Shown here in pieces: positions 8,966 through 18,471 of a DNA stretch of 64,000 nt. Origin of the DNA: Trichomonas vaginalis G3 (lineage: Eukaryota > Parabasalia > Trichomonadida > Trichomonadidae). The stretch covers positions 15,344,082 to 15,408,081 of the forward strand of contig NC_067207.1 of assembly GCF_026262505.1 (NCBI RefSeq), given 5' to 3'. The translations under genes were made by a program, and so were the position numbers. How positions within the stretch are numbered: the stretch's first letter is position 1; each line of letters opens with the position of its first letter. Under the pieces are notes generated by a model. The model searched no databases, was not told where the DNA came from, and saw nothing but the letters and a program-made list of their open reading frames with translations.

Positions 8966-11701
8966 ATGAATGTCGATATTTCTTCCTCCCTTGAAGAGAT
9001 AAACGAAGGAGGAAAGAAAGGCATTATTTTAATGAATAAAATTAAGCAGGAAAATGAATCTCTATCAAATGAAAACATTAAATTAATTAAACAAATTGCA
9101 AAATTGAAGAATCAAGTAGACAAAGCAGTTGGATCTTCAACAGATGCTGAGCAAGTTCGAGTTAGAAACCAGCAATTAGAGCAGCAACTTCTAAATGCTA
9201 ACTCAAAAAGTGCTGAATTCGAAAATCGTCTAAATATTGCATTAAAGAAAATCGACGAGTTACAAAATTGCAAAGATCAACATTCTAAAGTTCAAAAACC
9301 TGCTTTTGGCTTAAATGCAGAGTTAAACGAAAAAATTAATACATTAACGACTCAAGTTAGCGGATTAGAAGATCAATTAGCGAAAGAGAAATCTGCAAAG
9401 TTTGCTCTTCAAACAGAGATTGATCAGATTTATACATTTGCCAGCCAATGTTTTAAATCAACAATTCAATCTTCTGCATCATTAATTGAGAATATTCTTA
9501 AGCTACAGGAAATTAAAGAAAAATACAGTGATTCCCAAGTGCAAATGAACCATTTATTGAATAAATGTCAGAAATTAAAGCAGCAAATTAAGAAAATTGA
9601 CGAAACATCGCAAAATGCTATTACATCTATTAAGTTAGATAATGAAAGATTGGTCAAGAGCTTGGAGAGATATAAATCTGAAAATATTAACTTAACTCAA
9701 AATTTAAACGATTACAGAAATAAAATTGCAAAACTTGAACAAGATAATATTGATTCGAACTCAAAAATTCAACAGCAGCAAGAACAGTCGATAAATTCAA
9801 TACGAGAATTACAAAATAAACATCAACAAGAAATTGAAGCATTGAAACAGCAATTAAAGAATGAACAAGCTAATAACAATAAATTATCCGGTGAAATACT
9901 GTCATTAAACCTTAAAATTGACTCTTCCGAAAAAGATTTGAAAATAATCCAAGAAAAAATGAATGTTTTACAATCAAAAGTTACGAAATGGAAAGGGAAG
10001 TATCGTGAAGCACAGGAGAAACTTCAAACACCACCACCTCCCCCTCCAAAACCAGAAATTTCACCAGAAGAGTTTGAAAAAGTTGTGAAAAAGAATACTG
10101 ATCTTTCGAATGAAAATGAACATATTAATGAAATCTTAAAGCAAAAGGAGCTTTTTGAGTCCGAAATCCAAGCAAAATTAGCTGAATCTTATAAATGCAT
10201 CAAATACCTCAAGAAGGAAATCAAATCAATAACAGAACTCAATGAAATACCAAATGGAGTATGGTTGCATTGTAAAGTTCCCCGAGAAATTTCAGATTTC
10301 GTTCATGAAGTTTCATCCAACCCAGCAACGAAGCTTTCCATTAAAATTCCTCAAATAATAAACTCCATATATGAGTTTTACAAAGAAAGTAATGAGAAAT
10401 GGGCAATTTCTGCTCAAAAAGCAAGAGATGAATTAGAAAATTCGAAAAAGAAGCTTAATATCCTAACATCATATTTAAGTAGACTATTCCCTGATGTTGT
10501 TATTAACTTCGAAGGAATTGCTGATGAAGAAAAAAGTCGAGAAATTCTTCATACTTCAATTTTGAAGTGGAAAGAAGCTCAGAAAGACACAAACATGCAA
10601 CTAGATGAACTTAGAAAGTCGGTTAATGTTCATTTTGGAGTTCTCGGAGTAGATTCATTTTCAGATGCCAGTAAAGCAGTCACAGAATTGATATTTAAGG
10701 CCAAGAAACTAAAGAAAGACAATAAATTGTTATCAAATCAATTATCTCAGTCTCTTCAAAACGAGGAATCCCTAGAACGCTCATTAAAGAAGATTCAAGA
10801 TCAAAAAGCCAAAACATTGGACACGATTCATGTTTTAGAACAAGAGAATACTCAACTTGCCCAAAGAATCCATGAATTAGAGACACTTCCTCCAGATCCA
10901 ACGATGACATCTCAAATTCAAAAGCAAAAGCAAGAACTTGTTCAATTTGATAAAGTAATTGGTGATCTAAATATCAAATTACAAGCAAGTTTGGATGAAA
11001 ATGCTGCTTTGGTTCATGAAAATGAACAATTGAAATCAGAAATCCAAGAAGCCATTGAAAGTATTAAGAAATTCAAGGCGCAAGGTGATAACATGAAGGA
11101 AGATGCTTCGTATAAGTATGATGAACTTGTTACAAAGATAAAACAGCAAAAGAAACAAATTAAATTTGAAAGAACAACATTTGAGAGCCAATATCAAAAG
11201 CTACAAAGCCAATCTGAGCAGATTATAGCATCTTTGAAGACCCGTATTGCAGAATTGGAATCCGAAAACGAAAAAATTAATAATAAAAATGTTGACTTGC
11301 AAACAAGTCTCAAAACGGCCGAAACGAAGTTCGCCGCACTCCTTGATGAGAAAGAGAGAGAAAAGAAGAACTTAGAGTCTCAATTACAGGCAAGATTAAA
11401 TTCAATGTCAAGTGATATGCATCATCAAGTCGAAAATGCACAGATGAACACAGATTTGGCTATGAAACATGTTATGCAGACCCTTGTCCATGCTTTTCCG
11501 TTCTTATACAACTCTGGCTCTGATTTATCAATTTGCGAATACGAAGGATACATTGCAGCACTAAAAGAGAAATACGATGACAAGCAGAAGCTTGAAAACG
11601 CCATCAGATCAGCTCTTGGATTAAATGGAAACGATTCTATAATGAGGGCTATCAATAGCTTAGTGAAGAATAGTTATTCTGGGATTTCATCTGATATTTA
11701 A
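8966..11701 (+). CDS. Long coiled-coil protein, 911 aa
   Basis: Nearly the whole protein has heptad-type composition (E, K, Q, L, N, with leucines at 3/4 spacing). A short break at about residue 355 carries six prolines in a row followed by KPEISPEEF, and a globular-looking insert follows at about residues 420-475 (NGVWLHCKVPREISDFVHEV). A second long coil runs to about residue 810. The C-terminus (AFPFLYNSGSDLSICEYEGY, then YDDKQKLENAIRSALGL) is non-coiled and may be a targeting domain. No GRIP or membrane anchor was seen. Golgin-, cytoskeletal- or centrosome-type tether roles fit the architecture but are inference. Length and an uninterrupted frame make the gene itself secure. Confidence 0.85.
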   Translation: MNVDISSSLEEINEGGKKGIILMNKIKQENESLSNENIKLIKQIAKLKNQVDKAVGSSTDAEQVRVRNQQLEQQLLNANSKSAEFENRLNIALKKIDELQNCKDQHSKVQKPAFGLNAELNEKINTLTTQVSGLEDQLAKEKSAKFALQTEIDQIYTFASQCFKSTIQSSASLIENILKLQEIKEKYSDSQVQMNHLLNKCQKLKQQIKKIDETSQNAITSIKLDNERLVKSLERYKSENINLTQNLNDYRNKIAKLEQDNIDSNSKIQQQQEQSINSIRELQNKHQQEIEALKQQLKNEQANNNKLSGEILSLNLKIDSSEKDLKIIQEKMNVLQSKVTKWKGKYREAQEKLQTPPPPPPKPEISPEEFEKVVKKNTDLSNENEHINEILKQKELFESEIQAKLAESYKCIKYLKKEIKSITELNEIPNGVWLHCKVPREISDFVHEVSSNPATKLSIKIPQIINSIYEFYKESNEKWAISAQKARDELENSKKKLNILTSYLSRLFPDVVINFEGIADEEKSREILHTSILKWKEAQKDTNMQLDELRKSVNVHFGVLGVDSFSDASKAVTELIFKAKKLKKDNKLLSNQLSQSLQNEESLERSLKKIQDQKAKTLDTIHVLEQENTQLAQRIHELETLPPDPTMTSQIQKQKQELVQFDKVIGDLNIKLQASLDENAALVHENEQLKSEIQEAIESIKKFKAQGDNMKEDASYKYDELVTKIKQQKKQIKFERTTFESQYQKLQSQSEQIIASLKTRIAELESENEKINNKNVDLQTSLKTAETKFAALLDEKEREKKNLESQLQARLNSMSSDMHHQVENAQMNTDLAMKHVMQTLVHAFPFLYNSGSDLSICEYEGYIAALKEKYDDKQKLENAIRSALGLNGNDSIMRAINSLVKNSYSGISSDI

Positions 11702-12455
11702 TTAATTTTATGTTTGATTGTTTTTTTATAATAAATATGTGTTTATTATCTGTTTTATTTCAAATGCACTTATTTAAAAATCATTTGTATATATCTCTCC
11801 ATTAGTATTTCTTCGTCCAGAGCCTTTTTGAAGAAATAAATGGGCTTAAATGTGATCTAATTCATGTTGAAGGATTGATTTAAGTAATGCACAAAACATT
11901 TGGCGAATGACATTTCAAGCATTCACTAATGATGTCTGGATTTCCACCTATAAATGAAAGACCAAGGCAATTTGAAGAAATTACAATTTGTTTGATTAAT
12001 TCGTCTATTTTGCTTTCATCTGGCGTATTTAGCTTGTGCAACGTTTGGAATGTATCCATATATTCTTTGTATAAATCCAAGATCTCGCAATAGTATAAAA
12101 TCACTATTAATCGAAATTGTTGGTAAATAATGTACGATTATTTTTGATTCAAATTCTGTTGGTGCTTGTATCATGAAATATTAGAAGAATTGATGGACAT
12201 CTCGAAGATTTTATACAGACTTCTAGATCGTATTGAAGATAGTATAGTGTAGATATATATTCAACACGAGCAATCCGGAATTTTATGGCGTTCAATATTT
12301 ATCTCAAATTTTCAAACAATTCAAATTTTTGTGTTTTTGATAAAACCTCTTGTTTCAATCAGTACATTAACAATGGTTGTTTGGTCGGTCTTGTAAATTA
12401 TTGAAATCAGTTTGAAGAGAATCCACGGTTTTACCCATTTCACTTTCTGAAAAGG
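11702..12455. other. Intergenic with possible gene relic
   Basis: A 754-bp spacer. On the minus strand a 74-codon frame at 11880-12104 (ending LKCHSPNVLCIT) has balanced, protein-like composition with no promoter box. It could be the decayed end of an old gene, but I do not recognise it. The rest is AT-rich. Confidence 0.3.
12440..12447 (+). promoter_or_regulatory. Initiator element (Inr)
   Basis: TCACTTTC fits the T. vaginalis initiator TCA(Y)(W)(Y) and lies 8 bases before the ATG of the DUF1349 gene, the usual short distance in this organism. Confidence 0.65.
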
Positions 12456-13010
12456 ATGGAAGGATTCACATGGATGAATGAGCCACTTAATTTCAAATCA
12501 TTGCCAAATGGTGTTGAGATAACAACAAAGAAGGATACTGATTTTTGGCAAAGAACTCACTATGGTTTCAGGAGAGATGATGGTCATTTCCTTTACAAGA
12601 AGATTAAAGGCGATTTCATTCTTGAAGCTTCAACAGACTTTGCAGGAAGTGTCATCTATGATCAATGCGGAATCATGGCATGTGTTGATGAAAACAACTG
12701 GATCAAATCAAGTACTGAATTCGAGAATTCTGAGTTTAGTCATCTTGGTGCTGTTGTTACAAACAATGGCTATTCTGATTGGTCAACACAAGAGATCCCT
12801 TCTACAGTTCATTCTGTTAAATACATTATGGAGAGAACAAAAGATGCTTTCTTCATCAAAGCTTCAATCAATGGTGGTAAGTTTACTCAAATCCGTGTTG
12901 CTCATTTCGACGCTAACCCAGAAGAGTTAATGGTTGGTGTTTATGCTTGTTCACCACAGAGGGAAGGTTTTACATGCAAGATCACAGATGTTAAAATTAC
13001 ACCAAAATAA
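12456..13010 (+). CDS. DUF1349 family protein (concanavalin-like fold)
   Basis: This 184-aa protein matches the DUF1349 family, beta-sandwich proteins related to concanavalin-like lectins/glucanases; one yeast-type name is regulation of enolase protein 1. Family marks are TWMNEP near the start, the D-F-W-Q-R-T-H-Y-G-F run, DFILEASTDFAGSVIYDQCGIM, WIKSSTEF, NNGYSDWST and a C-terminal VGVYACSPQREGFTCKITDVK. No signal peptide is present, so it should be cytosolic. The biochemical role in protists is unknown. The length is normal for a stand-alone DUF1349 domain. A perfect initiator sits 8 bases upstream. A broken copy of its 3' end lies about 440 bp downstream. Confidence 0.88.
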   Translation: MEGFTWMNEPLNFKSLPNGVEITTKKDTDFWQRTHYGFRRDDGHFLYKKIKGDFILEASTDFAGSVIYDQCGIMACVDENNWIKSSTEFENSEFSHLGAVVTNNGYSDWSTQEIPSTVHSVKYIMERTKDAFFIKASINGGKFTQIRVAHFDANPEELMVGVYACSPQREGFTCKITDVKITPK

Positions 13011-13447
13011 AAATAAAGTCTAATTATTTTATAATTTTGAAAAAATTATTTTACCGATACAGTAAATAAAGCATATATCATCATTTCTAGAAAAATTCAT
13101 ATTGGATTTCATATTGGTATTGTCCCAATCCAAGAGTTTGGTTATAATAAATTATTAAAACATTAAAACCACTTATGGTTTGAAATTCGCTCAGAATTAG
13201 ATCATCCCTGTAAAGTCTGAATGCAGTTTTATAAAGATTGGAAGTATTAATAATTGGACACTTCATCCAACAATTTACTTGATTACATATGAGTTCAACA
13301 TACTTTTGATGTATCCACTACTCATGTGATTAGATAATGCTTCTTAAATATATATCTTCAAATAAGATTAAAGAAATTATCGACCAGATATCCTATATCG
13401 CTTAACCTCATTCGCACACTTGTATCATGGTGGCAGCTTCTCATCAC

Positions 13448-13594
13448 AGCTTCAATCAATGGTGGCAAGTTTACTCAAATCCGTGTTGCCCACTTCGACG
13501 CTAACCCAGAAGAGTTGATGGTTGGTGTTTAGCTTGCTCACCACAGAGGGAAGGTTTTCCATGCAAGATTACAGATGTAAAACTTACTCTATAG
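13448..13594 (+). pseudogene. Partial duplicate of the DUF1349 gene 3' end
   Basis: The 147 bp repeat the last part of the preceding DUF1349 gene at about 90 percent identity, starting at AGCTTCAATCAATGGTGG. Similarity continues into the 3' flank (AAAGTCTAAT) to about 13650. The copy lacks the first two-thirds of the gene. One base is missing after GGTTGGTGTTTA, which creates an immediate TAG, so it is not coding. It indicates an old tandem duplication of the gene, most of whose second copy has been lost or replaced. Confidence 0.85.
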
Positions 13595-13739
13595 TTAATT
13601 AAAGTCTAATAATTTTTATTTTTGAATTTTTGTTTAACTGATAGAATCATGAGTACAGAAACACAGATTAGAGAAATTCATCAATGTTAATTTTTCTTAA
13701 ATCCAATATTACATTCAATTTTATTGTGGTATTAATTGA

Positions 13740-14060
13740 AGCGATTTCTCAATCCTACGAAAGGGTTTATGGAGCTCCTGAATCTATATCAGTAGAGACC
13801 TTTTCCCATTTGGACTTCTGCTGATCAGAAGATCAGCGAAGTCTTTCTTCGCTTGTGGAGCTCCATAGCTCCCAATCCTACGAAAGGGAGCTGTGAAACT
13901 CCTCTGTTCCGACTTCCAGATGCAACTATCTACAATTCCTTCTACTGATTCAAGAACAAACAGTGGAAAAAAATTGTAGATAGTTGCATCTGTTAGAATC
14001 AACTGAAGCATTCCCTCTCGGAGGCCTCGGGCCCTGGTGTAATGTACCAGAGCCTCAAGT
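13740..14060. repeat. GC-richer cluster of hairpins and short repeats
   Basis: This stretch contrasts with its AT-rich surroundings. It contains a 13-bp stem with an AGAA loop at 13813-13843 (GACTTC, GCTGATC and complements). A 7-bp AGCTCCC/GGGAGCT hairpin encloses the motif CAATCCTACGAAAGGG, which also occurs at about 13751. A perfect 21-bp inverted repeat (core GATGCAACTATCTAC) lies at about 13918-13938 and 13972-13992. A GAGGC...GCCTC hairpin with an inner CTGGT/ACCAG stem is at 14018-14053. It may be a structured RNA or the remains of a small transposon. No family is recognised. Confidence 0.6.
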
Positions 14061-14250
14061 TTCTCTTGGGATAAATCACACCTTATTTTACACTGTCAAA
14101 AAAATATTTTGACAGTTTACAAAAATTTACATTACATATTGTTACCTATTGGACATTTCCAGCCAATGTCAATATGAATTTTAATCCATTTGTGATGCTG
14201 ATCATATATCCGAATACCAAAGGCCAAAAGAAACTTGGGGAAAATTTATA

Positions 14251-14260
14251 AAAAGTGACA
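14251..14260 (+). promoter_or_regulatory. AAAAGTGACA promoter box
   Basis: The box ends 2 bases before the ATG of the Fip1-like gene. The same 10-mer precedes the gene at 15000. It resembles the Myb-bound M3-type core promoter element described for T. vaginalis genes lacking an Inr (from memory). Confidence 0.6.
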
Positions 14261-14262
14261 TT

Positions 14263-14670
14263 ATGAATTTAGACGAAGATTATTCGTATCCAAACTCAGA
14301 AGATGAAGATGTTAATGTCGTTTGTCATATTCCTCATAAAGAAGCCAAAGCATCCGTTTCATTAACTGTTCAACAGCAAAAACCAAGATTACCACAACAT
14401 ACAGGTTTCAAGCCAACAAATCCAGTATTCTATCCAAAGTTGAAGTTTGTTAAGCCAGATCTTACGGAAGGTGCCGAAAATAAGCTATGGGTTAAGATGC
14501 CAAGCACAAGAGATACATTTTTCAATTATGGTTTCACGGAAGAAGTTTGGGAAGCATACAAGTTCAAACAACTGGAACTCAGAAGAATATTTGCCAAGAA
14601 ATCACGTCATCGGGATGCTGCTAAGACCGAAGAAAAAACCGAAAAGAAGGACGAAAAGGAATCACGATAA
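14263..14670 (+). CDS. Fip1-like pre-mRNA polyadenylation factor
   Basis: This 135-aa protein carries the conserved core of Fip1, the flexible subunit of the cleavage and polyadenylation factor that tethers poly(A) polymerase. Residues 75-100 read LWVKMP, then FFNYGFTEEVWEAY with KQ following. This matches the family signature (pWr.Pg.d..dyFNYGFnE.tW..Y...Q). The N-terminus is acidic (DEDYSYPNSEDEDV), like the poly(A)-polymerase-binding region of Fip1. The C-terminus is a short Lys/Glu-rich tail. Yeast and human proteins are much longer, so this is a minimal form. It has an AAAAGTGACA box 2 bases before the start. The cluster of two such boxed genes (this one and the next) suggests shared regulation. 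Confidence 0.88.
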   Translation: MNLDEDYSYPNSEDEDVNVVCHIPHKEAKASVSLTVQQQKPRLPQHTGFKPTNPVFYPKLKFVKPDLTEGAENKLWVKMPSTRDTFFNYGFTEEVWEAYKFKQLELRRIFAKKSRHRDAAKTEEKTEKKDEKESR

Positions 14671-14982
14671 GTCCATTTACCACATTATTCTTATACTCCT
14701 AGAGATATTATCAAAGCAATTTTTGAATCTTTTTTTGATAATAATTTACATCTCCGATGAAATCTCTATCAATAAACTTTGTATGTTTAAATAACCGTTC
14801 AAAATCTTCATCTCTTTTTATTCGTCTACCTTCTATTTCGTTCCCTTCTTAATCTTGAATAAAAATTTCAATTTTCTTATTATTTTCACCTTTTTTCTAT
14901 TAAAAATATTCACATTGCTTAAAGTTAATGATCAATATTTGCCTATTCAAGTAAAATGAGATTATCAATTTTTATCTCACAC

Positions 14983-14992
14983 AAAAGTGACA
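14983..14992 (+). promoter_or_regulatory. AAAAGTGACA promoter box
   Basis: Identical 10-mer to that at 14251, placed 7 bases before the ATG at 15000. Confidence 0.6.
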
Positions 14993-14999
14993 TTTTTTT

Positions 15000-16295
15000 A
15001 TGTTTTGTGGAGGAATTTTTGCTTTTTGTCCAGAGAATGACGATATTTTTGTTGTTGCTGATGGGCAAGAAATGACTCAACACGATCTCCTTAATATTTG
15101 TCGTGGCTCGATGAGTATTTTAATAAATAGCCCAATTGAACAAGGTGCCCGTAAAGTTTTGTTCGTTGAAGCAGCATCAACATATCTTGGACAATACAAA
15201 AATTATATTTTTGGTATTTCAACTTATCATCAGCAAAGTATTCCTTTATTAGCAGAATTTCATGCTCGTTTACTCGGTTTATTAAAAGTTCAATTCCCGA
15301 ATGAAATAAATTTGACTAACCATCATGCTCGATCTATTCTATTTCACGCATTAAAGGCTCTTCTAGGAAATGATATTACCCACAAAGCAACACCTACAAC
15401 CAAACTGCTTAACATTCCAGAAACAGTTGCCCTCAATACAGCTGTCTCATTCAAATTATCTCCAAAGATGGATGGAGATTTCTTCATAAATGATCAAGCG
15501 GATGCCCAATCAATGGACGTTTCCTCGACATTGGATTCAATGGCTTCCGGTTTGTACAACCAGAACCCATCTATTTCAGAAGAATCTGAAACAGGAACAG
15601 TTGATTTGGCGATTGAAGAAGAAATTACATTCGATGTAGCAAATAATGAGATAAAGAACAGTGATGTCGAAGTCCGTATCAGTGCCGTTGTTCAATGCAA
15701 GTCTGACTTAGGTGGATTATTCTTAAAGGTTCCACCTCAGCCGCCGACAGTAAATGTTCGTCCAAACCCTCAGTTTATGCAAGAACAGAACGAATTCTAC
15801 GTCTGCGCTACTCCTGCAAAGGCTTTAGCCGAATCTCAGCTTGTTCTATTTATCAAGGGTGAAAACCCAACACCAATCCCACCACCATTCCACGTCAATA
15901 CGTTAATACAAGAAAACGAAGAATACGCCAAGGTTACAGTTACAATATCTTCAGAAATTGAAGTCAACTCTATCGTTATCGGTATTGAAGGTCAAGGCCT
16001 TAATGCCGACACTGTTTCATCACCAAATAGCGAGCTCTCCAACGCTAATGGCACAATGTTTATCCTCAGACCAAATGAATCGATTCCAGCCGGTGGAGGC
16101 CAAATCGAGGCTTCATTCTTCGGTAGACTCGACTCGAAGTTTACAAGACCACAAACTGTTTCTATTCAATGCAATTTACCAAACTACTTATTGGGCGACT
16201 ACAAGCCTGAGATGAAGCCAGGATCAAACTTCATCACTGGTGTTGTTCAGAAGAAGACATTTGTTCAGAAATCTACATGGGCTATTAGCGAATAA
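15000..16295 (+). CDS. Adaptor medium-subunit-like protein (longin plus mu-homology-like domain)
   Basis: This 431-aa protein begins with a longin-like region of about 135 residues (GIFAFCPENDDIFVVADGQEMTQHD, YIFGISTYHQQSIPLLAEFHARLLG). A Ser/Glu-rich linker (about 165-200) follows, then a beta-rich C-terminal region starting TVDLAIEEEITFDVANNEIK. That region has the E-x-x-n-V...G-g-l-x-l-k-V pattern and the terminal KTFVQKSTWAISE strand of mu-homology domains. Such proteins (AP-complex mu chains, delta-COP, TSET or muniscin relatives) bind cargo signals in vesicle coats. Length is right for a mu chain (about 430-450). The exact complex cannot be told. An AAAAGTGACA box lies 7 bases upstream. 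Confidence 0.5.
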   Translation: MFCGGIFAFCPENDDIFVVADGQEMTQHDLLNICRGSMSILINSPIEQGARKVLFVEAASTYLGQYKNYIFGISTYHQQSIPLLAEFHARLLGLLKVQFPNEINLTNHHARSILFHALKALLGNDITHKATPTTKLLNIPETVALNTAVSFKLSPKMDGDFFINDQADAQSMDVSSTLDSMASGLYNQNPSISEESETGTVDLAIEEEITFDVANNEIKNSDVEVRISAVVQCKSDLGGLFLKVPPQPPTVNVRPNPQFMQEQNEFYVCATPAKALAESQLVLFIKGENPTPIPPPFHVNTLIQENEEYAKVTVTISSEIEVNSIVIGIEGQGLNADTVSSPNSELSNANGTMFILRPNESIPAGGGQIEASFFGRLDSKFTRPQTVSIQCNLPNYLLGDYKPEMKPGSNFITGVVQKKTFVQKSTWAISE

Positions 16296-16812
16296 GATAT
16301 TATTTATCATAAAAATCTTTTTAATGTTTTTCTAACCGCAATTTTTATATTTTTTTAGATTTTGTTTCAGTAATTGTGAGTATAATTACCTTCATAAATG
16401 TAAGAAGAAGGATAGAGTTTTTAGATTTTTAAAAAGATCATATATTTTTGGAAAATTTATATGCAAAAACTATTTAACTATTAAATTAAAATTAGTTTAT
16501 AGATTTAATTTTGAGTTATTTTTCCAAATTTTTTTGAAAATCCAAAATTTAAATCCAAAATTCTAGAAAAATATTTTGATAAATTGAATTTTGAATTTTT
16601 TTTGGAAATTTTATGATAGAAATTTTACTATCGGAAGGCTTAAAACGTAATTGCATGATCTAAATTAATATAAATCATTAGTCAAAGCAAAGATAATATA
16701 CGATTATTTTGAATTTAGAAGGTTTTAATCTTTCGGCTCGTAATACTAAACATTTATGTAACAAAGTAAATAGAGATTCATTCGAAAAAAGAAAATTTAA
16801 TACATTTATTAA
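16296..16812. other. Intergenic, convergent gene ends
   Basis: A 517-bp AT-rich spacer between converging genes. Repeated AAATTTTTTTGGAAA-like runs at about 16440-16620 are low-complexity. Nothing else is seen. Confidence 0.5.
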
Positions 16813-18471
16813 TCATGACATAATTCTAAGAGGATCAATATCGACAAATTGGTTAGTTCTTTCCTTGGCCGCATTCATGAAGTTGGAGATATCCATTTCC
16901 ATGATATGCTTGACCATGGCGGAAATATTTGTAAAAGCAAATTCAAGTTCAGCTGTCATCTCAAGGGATTCGATATACGGCTCGAACTGCTCGACCATGG
17001 CCTTGAGGCTGACCGGAGCAGCGAGTACGAGTACAATGAGGGAAATATCGAAGAGATCGTCGAGACAAAGTAGGTGATCACTCTTTGCGTAAATTTTACC
17101 GTTGTTTGCGTTAGTTTTGATTTCGAAAGAAATTTCAGATGCGATTGATTGAATTGTCTTAAGGGCTTCATGGACGGCTCTGCAGAAGTCAAGAGGACAA
17201 TACTGGAACTGGATCAACTCGAAGCAGCCGATAGCTTCCTTGTAAGGGTTGTCAGCTGGGAATGATTCCAATGTGAGTCCTTTGAGGTTTTCTGGGAGGA
17301 AATTGCCGGAGAAACCGAAGCCGATAGGGGAAAGCTTACGGAGGGAAACAATTCTGGCTGTAAAAGTTGAGATATCTGCTGAAAGAATATTTGGTCCAAT
17401 CGTAGATTGATAAATCTGGGAGAAGAAGTAGCGCGCGAACAAGATAAACATGTATTGCAGGTTTTGGTCTGAATCAATATCGTAATATTTCATAACTTCT
17501 TTTGATTGGGTAAGAATAGCTTTTCCGATAGCATTTGGATGGGAAATTGAGAGATCAATTAATTTATCGAGCTTCTGTTTGATTTCTGTTGGGAAACTCT
17601 GAACAAAAATTTCGAATAACGATTCAGCAGTTCCTAAATCTGGGAAGTAACCAGTTTGAGGGTTAAAAAGCTTTCCAACAATATTACGAATCGTTGGCCA
17701 CGAGGAATCAATAGTCTCAGTTTTCTTTACTTCTTTGTCAACTTGATGAATTATTCGTGACATCTTGATGTACTCAGGGTTCGTTTCTTCGAAGTTAGTA
17801 ATTGCCTGCTCAAGGCCGTTAATGTCGATTCTAAGCTCCTGGGTGACTGTCGAAGATGAAAAAATGTTGATTAAATGTCCGATAAATTGCAATATCTCTG
17901 ATACGCGATCGATGTTATCGCGACAAAGCTCAACACGGTCAACTCTAAGAGTGTAAGTCAAGCTATGCAAGCCTCTTCTGTTGAGAGAAGCTCCAAATGG
18001 AACTTTTTGATTAGCATATTTCTTATTAATCTTTTCTATGAGGGTATCGACGCGGGTCTGCTGACCAAAAAGAATAGGTGTGATGTTTTTGAAGCGAGCA
18101 AAATCATTTTGAGCTGATTGCTGAATCTTTTCTTGAATTTGCTCTTGCGTAAGACCAAACTCTGCTATTGGGGAGAGCCTGACAAATTCCTGAAGTGCTG
18201 GATGGCTTTTCAGGAAATTTTCGACAAGTTCATTTGGTTTTTCAGTTTTCTTCGTATTTAATACATCTTTAGAGGAATCGCGCTTAAGTGTTGGTCCGAA
18301 AAGATCATCTTTTTTCTCTTTTGGCTTTGAAGCAAACAAATCATCATTTCCGAACAAGTTTAACGCTGGATTTGATTCAACCTTAGATTTAGAGAAACCT
18401 GTACTTTTTCCTGCAAGACCTGATTTCTTTTTCTTTACAGACGATGTATCATTAAAAAGAATATCCGCCAT
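16813..18471 (-). CDS. VPS9-domain-like protein, probable Rab5-type exchange factor
   Basis: This 552-aa protein is unassigned by name. Its last 170 residues follow the VPS9 plan: SPIGFGFSGNF, then a P-Y-K-E-A-I-G-C-F-E-L-I helix, CPLDFCRAVHEALKTIQ, LLCLDDLFDISLIVLVLAAP (the aDdLlplliyvl core), MVEQFEPYIESLEMTAELEF (fi..f....gE..Y) and ISAMVKHI. VPS9 domains activate Rab5-class GTPases in endocytosis. The N-terminus (residues 1-90) is charged and disordered with repeated NLF/DLF/LFG motifs (LFGNDDLF, DDLFGP), the kind of short peptide that binds clathrin or AP ear domains. This supports an endocytic role. The ATG at 18471 is the first true start. It converges with the mu-like gene. Confidence 0.6.
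   Translation of the reverse strand: MADILFNDTSSVKKKKSGLAGKSTGFSKSKVESNPALNLFGNDDLFASKPKEKKDDLFGPTLKRDSSKDVLNTKKTEKPNELVENFLKSHPALQEFVRLSPIAEFGLTQEQIQEKIQQSAQNDFARFKNITPILFGQQTRVDTLIEKINKKYANQKVPFGASLNRRGLHSLTYTLRVDRVELCRDNIDRVSEILQFIGHLINIFSSSTVTQELRIDINGLEQAITNFEETNPEYIKMSRIIHQVDKEVKKTETIDSSWPTIRNIVGKLFNPQTGYFPDLGTAESLFEIFVQSFPTEIKQKLDKLIDLSISHPNAIGKAILTQSKEVMKYYDIDSDQNLQYMFILFARYFFSQIYQSTIGPNILSADISTFTARIVSLRKLSPIGFGFSGNFLPENLKGLTLESFPADNPYKEAIGCFELIQFQYCPLDFCRAVHEALKTIQSIASEISFEIKTNANNGKIYAKSDHLLCLDDLFDISLIVLVLAAPVSLKAMVEQFEPYIESLEMTAELEFAFTNISAMVKHIMEMDISNFMNAAKERTNQFVDIDPLRIMS

Noticed and set aside
13784-14011. 75-aa minus-strand gene
   Set aside because: It translates the hairpin cluster and has no family likeness.
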